From Pseudomonadota bacterium (GTDB lineage Bacteria > Bdellovibrionota > Oligoflexia > Oligoflexales > Oligoflexaceae), in assembly GCA_029556045.1 (NCBI GenBank), contig JAKQGS010000469.1, forward strand, positions 1 to 7,698: DNA of 7,698 nucleotides, written 5' to 3'. The position numbers and the translations under genes are program-made. The notes below the pieces were generated by a model. The model was not told the origin of the DNA. It did no database searches and was given only the letters and a program-made list of their open reading frames with translations. Positions 1 through 5,252 of this stretch are shown here, in pieces. The first letter of the stretch is position 1; each line of letters starts with the position of its first letter.

Positions 1-107
1 AAAGCGCCTCCAATGGTGACGCCCGATTTGATATTGCCCGCCACTGCCACGGAGGTATCAGCCGCTTTAAACGCAGGACCAACCACCACGCAGCCGGCTT
101 CGCCATC
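1..107. repeat. Direct repeat inside lipoprotein gene, copy 1
   Basis: This segment is identical to 715-821, an offset of 714 bp or exactly 238 codons, so the frame is kept. Similarity continues with scattered differences to about position 275. Because the window begins here, the repeat may extend further left. It encodes the cysteine module at 116-1, the counterpart of the one at 830-696. Confidence 0.95.
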
Positions 108-1643
108 GGCGGAACAGTTGCTGTGGGATTCAGCCATGGCACTACCGGGTACGCCAGCAACCGCATTGCCACTCACGACTTTCGCCGCAAGGCCCGTTGT
201 TAATGCTGCCGTATAAGTGGCTGTCGCCACACAACCCGTGCCACCATCGGCTGCACAGTTACTATGCGATTCAATGACAGCATAACCGCTAAACTCCGTG
301 CCACCCGCACCATAGTTAGTGCCTATGGCAACATTCGCTTGCGCCGGCACTGCCAATGTACCGGTAGAGCCCGTGCCGCTCACACCGTAATTCACGCCGG
401 ATTCAACATCAGTGACCGCAGGCAGGGTCACATTACCCGCAACTCCCGCCACTGTCTGGCCGGAAAGAACCTTATCGCCAAGGCCGGTGGTCAAAGCTGC
501 CGTATAAGTCGCCGTAGCCACACAGCCTGTGCCACCATCCGCGGCGCAATTGCTGTGGGACTCCAGAGTGGCACTACCGCCCACGCCTGCTATCGTCACA
601 CCGGATTTAACATCCGCTCCGGTGAAGTTTGATAATTTTGCCGCTTTGTAAGTGGTGCCATCCACAAGGCAAGATCCACCACCATCCGCGATACAAGCAG
701 GGCCATAGGTCCCTAAAGCGCCTCCAATGGTGACGCCCGATTTGATATTGCCCGCCACTGCCACGGAGGTATCAGCCGCTTTAAACGCAGGACCAACCAC
801 CACGCAGCCGGCTTCGCCATCAGCGGCGCAGTTGCTGTGGGATTCAGCGGTGGCACTACCGGGTACGCCAGCAACCGTGTTGCCACTCACGACTTTCGCC
901 GCAAGGCCCGTGGTCAAAGCTGCTGTGTAAGTGGCGGTGGCCACACATCCTGTACCGCCATCCGCAACGCAGTTGCTGTGGGACTCCAGAGTGGCACTAC
1001 CGCCCACGCCGGCAATCGTAACACCGGATTTTAAATCAGCGGCTGAAAAATTCGAAAGTTTGGCGGCTTTAAAACTATTTCCGTCCACGAGACAATTACC
1101 GTCGCCGTCATTGGTGCAAACCGTCGGAGAACCAATTAAGCTCCCACTCACACCCGCGACAGCAACACCCGAACGAATATCGGTAGCACTAAAATTAGAT
1201 AGTTTTGCTGCTTTGTACTCGGAACCAGAAACCACACAATCACTCTCACCGTCTGCTGCACATACCGCAGGCATCACAGGTATAACAAGGGTACCTTCGG
1301 CTAAGGTGCCGTTGCAAAGAGTGATTTCAATCCCGGCTTGAACTTTACTTAATTCAGGATCCACGCAATTAGGATCCGCGAGTTTCGCGGCACTGGCCGT
1401 GGTATCATCCACCACGTTATCGGGACTTGGGGTTTCATCCTCACCGTCAGTAATATTATCCTCACCGGGATTCTCATCGCCTGGATTCTCAGTCGGAGTC
1501 ACGGCTTTGGTCTTAACCTTCAGGTTAGAATTACAAGCGCTAACCGTAAAAGCGATCAGAACCAAGATATTAAGCCGTGTGAGTACCCAAGAGGTCATGC
1601 CCCCCCCCGCTGACAAGGATGGAAAATGTAAATCGAACCCCAT
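1..1643 (-). CDS. Repetitive Cys-module surface lipoprotein (3' end beyond window)
   Basis: The minus strand is open from 1643 to the left edge (547 codons), so the C-terminus is missing. From the inner ATG at 1598 the protein begins with a classic lipoprotein signal: a short basic start, a hydrophobic stretch, then the lipobox TVSAC with Cys22. Lipidation and outer-membrane or surface location are therefore expected. An acidic Pro/Glu/Asp linker of about 40 residues follows. Then come at least eight modules starting with C-x2-DG-x3-C: 1262-1119, 1118-972, 971-831, 830-696, 695-549, 548-258, 257-117 and 116-1. Most are 45-49 residues; the sixth is 97 and carries two extra 'NYG-x2-GT' repeats. 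The paired cysteines suggest disulfides in an exported protein (inference). The ATG at 1643 has a good AGGAG site; the ATG at 1598 gives the more normal signal peptide. The function is unknown. Similar modules are, to my recollection, common in Bdellovibrionota hypothetical proteins. The plus-strand frames over this gene are antisense shadows. Confidence 0.85.
   Translation of the reverse strand, partial: MGFDLHFPSLSAGGGMTSWVLTRLNILVLIAFTVSACNSNLKVKTKAVTPTENPGDENPGEDNITDGEDETPSPDNVVDDTTASAAKLADPNCVDPELSKVQAGIEITLCNGTLAEGTLVIPVMPAVCAADGESDCVVSGSEYKAAKLSNFSATDIRSGVAVAGVSGSLIGSPTVCTNDGDGNCLVDGNSFKAAKLSNFSAADLKSGVTIAGVGGSATLESHSNCVADGGTGCVATATYTAALTTGLAAKVVSGNTVAGVPGSATAESHSNCAADGEAGCVVVGPAFKAADTSVAVAGNIKSGVTIGGALGTYGPACIADGGGSCLVDGTTYKAAKLSNFTGADVKSGVTIAGVGGSATLESHSNCAADGGTGCVATATYTAALTTGLGDKVLSGQTVAGVAGNVTLPAVTDVESGVNYGVSGTGSTGTLAVPAQANVAIGTNYGAGGTEFSGYAVIESHSNCAADGGTGCVATATYTAALTTGLAAKVVSGNAVAGVPGSAMAESHSNCSADGEAGCVVVGPAFKAADTSVAVAGNIKSGVTIGGA
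715..821. repeat. Direct repeat inside lipoprotein gene, copy 2
   Basis: Identical over 107 bp to positions 1-107, with high similarity continuing to roughly position 965. The neighbouring modules at 971-831 and 257-117 also correspond. This points to duplication of a multi-module block, or gene conversion between blocks, rather than independent drift. Confidence 0.95.
1600..1608 (-). repeat. G9 homopolymer tract at the lipoprotein 5' end
   Basis: Nine consecutive G residues on the minus strand (C on the plus strand) end one base before the ATG at 1598, and lie inside the reading frame that starts at 1643. At nine G the upstream start is in frame with the lipoprotein. Gain or loss of one G would put it out of frame, or would change spacing if the ATG at 1598 is the true start. 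Such tracts are known slippage sites in phase-variable surface genes; that this one varies is inference. Confidence 0.7.
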
Positions 1644-1651
1644 GACCCCGT

Positions 1652-1656
1652 CTCCT
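1652..1656 (-). promoter_or_regulatory. Ribosome binding site for the upstream lipoprotein start
   Basis: AGGAG on the minus strand lies 8 nt before the ATG at 1643. It is the only good Shine-Dalgarno sequence near either candidate start, and it is why the longer reading frame is listed. The inner ATG at 1598 is preceded only by the G run. Confidence 0.55.
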
Positions 1657-2048
1657 ATGTTGCTTCAGTGGGACCATTCGGCAATATCGGGTCAAAGCTT
1701 TAGGTGAATTTGGGCAATTCCTTGATAAATCCCCTTAATACAGAGGGTTGAGGACTGATGTGTAGGGTATTCAACGCCCTTTCCCCCAATAGCTATCCCC
1801 TCTTTAGGCGGTCGATTTTATCGAAACTTCCCTCTCGAACTCCGGTAATTCCCCATCTCAGGGCCTATGCAATACCTCACTGTCCCAGTTAATGAGCATT
1901 TCCCCCTGTTGTCTAAGGCATTTGGCAATAGGAATACCAGGCATCCCTGTCATACAAGGTGCAAGGTAATCTGTAACTGGTTAGCGATCCACATATATTT
2001 ATCCCCCGCCTGACGTTCTAACCTGTCTCCACCGAATCCAATTTTAAT
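1657..2048. other. Intergenic region, no convincing gene
   Basis: About 390 bases lie between the divergent lipoprotein and IS66 genes. The region has many short C-rich or pyrimidine-rich runs. The only small frame that caught my eye is a 31-codon minus-strand one in about 1860-1960, which I do not recognise. The lipoprotein promoter and the outer end of the IS66 element should fall here, but I could not find a convincing -35/-10 pair or an IS66 terminal inverted repeat. Confidence 0.5.
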
Positions 2049-2055
2049 GAGGGGG
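2049..2055 (+). promoter_or_regulatory. Ribosome binding site of IS66 tnpA
   Basis: GAGGGGG ends 6 nt before the ATG at 2062. It overlaps an earlier in-frame ATG at 2047, so it favours 2062 as the true start. Confidence 0.6.
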
Positions 2056-2061
2056 CGACAA

Positions 2062-2391
2062 ATGACCGGTGGTAAAAGCGAATCCAATATTTCCTGGGCA
2101 CGACTTATCGCAGCCTACAGGGCGTCGGGACAGTCCAAAGTAGTATTTTGCCAGGAGCGGGGAATAAAAGTTCACCAACTTGCCTACTATATTAAGATTC
2201 AGAATAAGCGTGTACCCCCAAAAAATAATGCTTTCGCTCGAGTCGCAGTCTCAAAATCAGAGTATTCCACCGCTTCTGAAAAACCTATGGCTCGGTTAAA
2301 ACTCAGTGATGGAACGACAATAGACTTCACACTTGATGCCGACCCAGTTTGGGCGGCTCGATTGATTTCCCATTTGGGTCGGCAGATATGA
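2062..2391 (+). CDS. tnpA: IS66-family accessory protein TnpA
   Basis: A 109-residue protein that matches the small first protein of IS66 elements. The diagnostic part is near the N-terminus: W12 followed by the helix-turn-helix-like stretch SGQSKVVFCQERGI at residues 22-35, then a Tyr/Lys-rich segment. The middle is variable, and the C-terminus reads 'LKLSDGTTIDF...' as in the family. TnpA is needed with TnpB and TnpC for IS66 transposition; its exact biochemical role is not settled. The start at 2062 is chosen over the in-frame ATG at 2047 because of the GAGGGGG site. Its stop overlaps the tnpB start as ATGA, indicating translational coupling. The length is normal and the frame intact, but the element as a whole is broken downstream. 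Confidence 0.85.
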   Translation: MTGGKSESNISWARLIAAYRASGQSKVVFCQERGIKVHQLAYYIKIQNKRVPPKNNAFARVAVSKSEYSTASEKPMARLKLSDGTTIDFTLDADPVWAARLISHLGRQI

Positions 2392-2744
2392 AGTCAGTCC
2401 ATGGATTCGATGCGGTGTTTTTGCATAAGAAACCTATCGATGGTAGAAAGCAGATCAATGGATTAGCAATCATGGTCCAGACTTCGATGGATCTTGATCC
2501 ATTTAGCAATGCCATTTTTGTATTTATCACACGCCGCCGCGACACCATTAAACTCCTTTATTGGAACCAAAGCGGCTTTGCTCTGTGGGTTTACCGATTG
2601 GAAAAAGAAAAATTTCGATGGCCAAACCGCATGGAAGATGAAGTGATCGAGCTTTCATCCCAACAGCTTTCATGGTTAATCGAAGGATATGACATCATGC
2701 GAATGAGACCCCATGAAAAACTGATTTTTTCATCAGTTTCCTGA
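2388..2744 (+). CDS. tnpB: IS66-family accessory protein TnpB (Orf2)
   Basis: A 118-residue protein, full length for the IS66 Orf2 family. Visible signatures are the P-x-D-x-RK segment at residues 16-21 followed by NGLA, then LDPFS at 36-40, an FVF-x2-RRRD segment at 44-52, IKLLYW at 54-59, GFALW at 63-67 and the RLEK-x-KFRWP segment at 70-79. It begins with ATG at 2388 inside the last codons of tnpA (4-nt ATGA overlap), so I reject the longer in-frame start at 2349. Like TnpA it is required for IS66 transposition but is not the catalytic subunit. The third gene is truncated, so this copy probably cannot move unless helped by an intact relative. Confidence 0.9.
   Translation: MKSVHGFDAVFLHKKPIDGRKQINGLAIMVQTSMDLDPFSNAIFVFITRRRDTIKLLYWNQSGFALWVYRLEKEKFRWPNRMEDEVIELSSQQLSWLIEGYDIMRMRPHEKLIFSSVS
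2718..2739 (+). repeat. Hairpin at the end of tnpB
   Basis: AAACTGAT and ATCAGTTT form a perfect 8-bp stem with a 6-nt loop (tttttc), covering the last codons of tnpB just before the tnpC start. There is no T run after the second arm, so it is not a standard terminator. It may affect readthrough or translation between tnpB and tnpC. Confidence 0.5.
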
Positions 2745-2778
2745 AGACATCATGCCGTGTTTTTGCTAGGTTTTCCGA

Positions 2779-3126
2779 ATGGAGAATCATGGAGCTACAA
2801 CACTTTCGTATCAGGAACTTTTGCTTGAGAACCTGCGCCTTAAAGGTCAAGTTAAAGTCCTATCAGAAGATGTCAACTACCTCGAGGAACTGGTCCGCCA
2901 TTTAAAGCGGCAAAAATTTGGCTCATCAAGTGAAATCGTCCCCAGTGGACAAGGTACTTTATTCAACGAGGCTGAAATCATTGTTGAAGAGTCCGAACGG
3001 GATCAAAAAGCAAAACCTTCAAAAATCAGAAAAAAGTGTAAGGCAATGAAGCCCCATTGTTTAAATACCCCCTATTGCCTAAACCGCCATAATTCACCCC
3101 CTTTACCCCTTAACTCCGACTCATGA
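2779..3126 (+). pseudogene. tnpC: IS66-family transposase TnpC, truncated N-terminal fragment
   Basis: The frame encodes 115 residues, of which about the first 94 look like the N-terminus of the IS66 catalytic transposase. That part is a leucine-rich coiled coil (residues about 14-42), then the family hallmark LKRQKFGSSSE at 42-52, then LFNEAE at 61-66 and a charged linker. Intact TnpC is about 500 residues and carries the DDE catalytic core downstream; none of that is here. From about 3063 the frame reads into DNA shared with the neighbouring IS91 copy, giving a meaningless Pro/Asn-rich tail to the stop at 3126. I therefore read this as a gene cut by the IS91-type element. No continuation of tnpC is seen beyond the other side of that element, so the rest was lost. 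The ribosome site before 2779 is weak. Confidence 0.8.
3063..3100 (-). repeat. Conserved C-rich block at IS91 copy A 3' end
   Basis: On the plus strand this reads AAATA, C5, tattg, CCTAAACC, a 7-nt spacer, TTCACCCC. Copy B has the same order at 5082-5117 with a C10 run and no spacer. The position beyond the transposase stop is where IS91-family elements carry their replication origin end (oriIS); that assignment is inference. Confidence 0.55.
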
Positions 3127-3229
3127 CCAGAGACTTTCAGCCAGCTGGTTTGCAACGATAGCGGTCACTGGAACTCTTCCCAGGATTATCATGGATTTTG
3201 ATCGTGAGGATCCAAGACCTTTCCTATTG

Positions 3230-4732
3230 TTATAGGTAAGTTATGATCTCTTCATCAGTAAGCGCGGGGAGTACGAAGTCAAACGACTCCTGCGTGTAAC
3301 GGGGTGGAGCGCGCGGCGGAGGTTCGTACGCTATATTAAGATGCTTGAGGTAACGCCGGATGGAAAACCCGTCGGTGACAGAGCAAATGGCCCGCATCAA
3401 ACCACCGCAGTCCGGGCACCGGGTGACGTCGATTTTAAAGACGCGGGCCAGCATTTTTGACCACGTGAGGTTTTTAAAGGATTTTTCGCCATCGTCGCCA
3501 AACTGGAACCCCTTTTTGACCTCGGGCTTCAGGGTGATGGCCTTGCGGTATGGGCTATTGGGGGCAAATACCCCTCTCCAGCGGACGAGGTGAGAGCGCG
3601 GCGGGGGAATTAAGGCCGCGAGTTTTTCAATGAACTCGCCGGGAGTAAACAGCAGGTGCGTGGTGCCATCGACCCACTGGGATTTTAGACGGAGTTTTAC
3701 CTTACCATCATCGGTGACCTCTAGTCGTTCATTGGACAGCGGCCCCCGGGCGATGTATTCGATGAGTTTTGCCAGGCGATCTCTTTGATGGGTGTTGACG
3801 CTGGTATTGGCATGGAGACTGAAACCGTGGATGCTGTAACAGCGGGAGCCTTTGGCCAGCGGGATTTCCTCAAGATACCCAAACCCCGAACCAATGCGGG
3901 TTACATATTTGCCCGCATTAGGACCGAAGGCGATTTTGCCGGCGATTGAGCTTTGGGTTGCCAGGATCAAGGCTTCGCTCGTTTGAAAGAGTTCGTCCAT
4001 CGTTGGGTTCGTGACAACCTCCCCATCCTTGTCGAGGTAGCCCTTCTTTTGTAGGTACCTCATGACCTTGAGCGCGATGCGCTCAACCGTGGCAGCCACC
4101 TCTTGCTCGGTGATGGGGTCGATGTTGCGGAACCGGACTTGTCCTGCGACCCGGGTATAAACCCCGTCCGGACATAGAATATGCAGGTGGGGGTTCAGGT
4201 TGAGAGCAGATCCCCAACGCTGAGTAAAGGCGATGCTGCCGGGGGTGGGATCGTTGATGCCGGCGGCCTCGGCCTTGTCCTCGTAAAATCGATGAACTTC
4301 GGCGAGGACTAGGTTTTGGATCTTGGCAAAGAGTTTTTTGTTGGTATTGAGCCAGTAACGAAGCGGGATGGGAAAACTCACCACAAACTGCCGGTAAGGC
4401 ACCAGCGGCAGGACATGCTCCACCAGATGAGCTGCGGCTTCCGCCATGCGCCGGGCGCAGCAGGAGGGGCAAAACCCGCGCTTTTTGCAAGAAAACGCCA
4501 CAATATGTTCTGTCTGGCAGTCCCCGCATTGCAGGCGCAGGAAGCCGTGGGCCAGGATGCCACAGCGCAGGTAAGCCTCGAACTCCGCCCGCACATAGTC
4601 TGGCAACGGACGATTCTCGGCTTGCCGTTCCACAATGAAGGTACTCAGGTGATCTTGCAGGATTTGGTAACAGGGGGTGAGTTCGGGACGGCGGCGAACG
4701 TATCGAGGAGTTGTGCATGGCGCAGCAGACAT
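3230..4732 (-). CDS. IS91-family HUH transposase, copy A
   Basis: A 500-residue protein, probably complete. The N-terminal zinc-binding domain shows C69, C72, C82, C88 and C91. The catalytic domain has the HUH motif H182-L-H184 within 'LNLNPHLHILCPDG'. The probable nucleophile is Y326 in 'EYIARGPLSNERLE'. The second tyrosine of the Y2 members would sit at residue 330, which here is Gly, so this is a single-tyrosine (Y1-like) enzyme. A second Cys pair, C439-x2-C442, lies near the C-terminus. The enzyme is expected to nick single-stranded ends and move the element by rolling-circle-like transfer. The ATG at 4732 matches the start of copy B, and an in-frame TAG lies just upstream. The ribosome site is poor (GGGGA abutting the ATG), which would keep expression low. 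The long antisense and overlapping frames here are shadows. Confidence 0.93.
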   Translation of the reverse strand: MSAAPCTTPRYVRRRPELTPCYQILQDHLSTFIVERQAENRPLPDYVRAEFEAYLRCGILAHGFLRLQCGDCQTEHIVAFSCKKRGFCPSCCARRMAEAAAHLVEHVLPLVPYRQFVVSFPIPLRYWLNTNKKLFAKIQNLVLAEVHRFYEDKAEAAGINDPTPGSIAFTQRWGSALNLNPHLHILCPDGVYTRVAGQVRFRNIDPITEQEVAATVERIALKVMRYLQKKGYLDKDGEVVTNPTMDELFQTSEALILATQSSIAGKIAFGPNAGKYVTRIGSGFGYLEEIPLAKGSRCYSIHGFSLHANTSVNTHQRDRLAKLIEYIARGPLSNERLEVTDDGKVKLRLKSQWVDGTTHLLFTPGEFIEKLAALIPPPRSHLVRWRGVFAPNSPYRKAITLKPEVKKGFQFGDDGEKSFKNLTWSKMLARVFKIDVTRCPDCGGLMRAICSVTDGFSIRRYLKHLNIAYEPPPRAPPRYTQESFDFVLPALTDEEIITYL

Positions 4733-4768
4733 TCCCCGGTGCTAACACCCAAGCCTGGGGGTGGAGGA

Positions 4769-4822
4769 AGCGACATCAGTGACACCAGGGTGATGACGGG
4801 GAGTGACGGGTTTTAGGTCGCT
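4769..4822 (-). repeat. Long-range inverted repeat at IS91 copy A 5' end
   Basis: AGCGAC (4769-4774) pairs with GTCGCT (4817-4822) across a 42-nt interval. Copy B has an 8-bp version at the matching place. Conservation in two diverged elements suggests a structural signal of the terminal (terIS-like) end. Confidence 0.5.
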
Positions 4823-4838
4823 GAGGGACGTGTGTCAC

Positions 4839-5081
4839 TATGTCAATATTGCGTTGGGGATCTGCCGAAGGCTGCGTGATCGTTAAGCGGTATAGCGGCG
4901 CACCATTGCATCATGTCCACGGGTTGTCTATGCAAGATCGTCAGTTTCTCCCGGTGAGGAAGTCTTGGCGACTCCGATGGAATAGACCTCCTATAGATAT
5001 AAGCAGAAATGACAGCAACCGGATTCATAAAGCCTTACGCATAATTCTTGATTTGGTAGGGTTTTTAAGTATACTTTTTTC
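4839..5081. other. Spacer between the two IS91 elements
   Basis: These 243 bp lie outside the regions shared by the IS91 copies. They do not continue the IS66 tnpC interrupted on the far side of copy A. Short frames exist on both strands (for example 4843-5028 minus, 61 codons), but I recognise no protein. A 10-bp palindrome AAGTATACTT lies at 5067-5076. The origin is unknown; it may be a leftover of a host gene or of another element. Confidence 0.5.
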
Positions 5082-5117
5082 AAATACCCCCCCCCCTCTT
5101 TCCTAAACCTTCACCCC
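5082..5117 (-). repeat. Conserved C-rich block at IS91 copy B 3' end
   Basis: On the plus strand this reads AAATA, C10 (5087-5096), tcttt, CCTAAACC (5102-5109), TTCACCCC (5110-5117). It is the counterpart of 3063-3100. The C run is twice as long as in copy A, suggesting homopolymer length change. Confidence 0.55.
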
Positions 5118-5252
5118 ATTTTTCCTCCCAGAACTGCCCCATGAGAGATAAACATCGAATAAAGCCTCCTTCGGTCCGGCCATTTGGCATTATTTTTCAA
5201 TTATTTCTTCGAGATAGAAGCAAACCCGACAACAAGAATCCATAGCCGCTGG

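Larger units (their letters stand above)
2062..3062 (+). mobile_element. IS66-family element, truncated remnant
   Basis: The gene order tnpA-tnpB-tnpC on one strand is the standard IS66 layout. The right part is missing after about 94 codons of tnpC. The left end lies somewhere upstream of 2049; I could not identify a terminal inverted repeat, so the left boundary given is only that of the coding region. Confidence 0.8.
3063..4838 (-). mobile_element. IS91-family element, copy A (intact transposase)
   Basis: The ends are inferred by comparison with copy B. Beyond the transposase stop, both copies share AAATA, a C run, CCTAAACC and TTCACCCC in the same order. Upstream of the start, both share 'ctaacaccc', 'gaagcgacatca', 'ggtgatgacgggga' and a final 'tcac'. 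The inferred length of about 1.78 kb fits IS91-family elements. The family moves by a rolling-circle-like HUH mechanism, leaves no target duplication and has no terminal inverted repeats, so exact ends need comparison with an empty site. The 167 bp between 3063 and 3229 hold no gene. Confidence 0.65.

Noticed and set aside
1..1262. Repeated units resembling a CRISPR or satellite array
   Set aside because: The periodicity is in whole codons and conserved at the protein level with varied third positions. There are no identical short repeats with unique spacers.
13..1707. Several plus-strand frames (for example 13-216, 264-632, 727-930, 931-1341, 1399-1707) as genes
   Set aside because: They are antisense to one continuous minus-strand frame with a lipoprotein signal and regular modules. 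They break up at different points and have no ribosome sites or family resemblance.
1657..2061. IS66 left terminal repeat and sigma70-like promoters
   Set aside because: I looked for them but found no convincing terminal-repeat match and no -35/-10 pair with acceptable spacing.
4083..4748. 221-codon minus-strand frame overlapping transposase copy A
   Set aside because: It is a different frame of the same strand as the well-supported HUH transposase, Arg/Pro/Ser-rich and without family features: a high-GC shadow.
4316..4816. 166-codon plus-strand frame
   Set aside because: Antisense to the N-terminal half of transposase copy A and its conserved upstream block; the translation has no recognisable domain.
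4840..5106. 88-codon plus-strand frame in the spacer, and the 61-codon minus frame opposite it
   Set aside because: Neither has a convincing ribosome site or recognisable sequence. The plus frame runs into the C-rich end of IS91 copy B.
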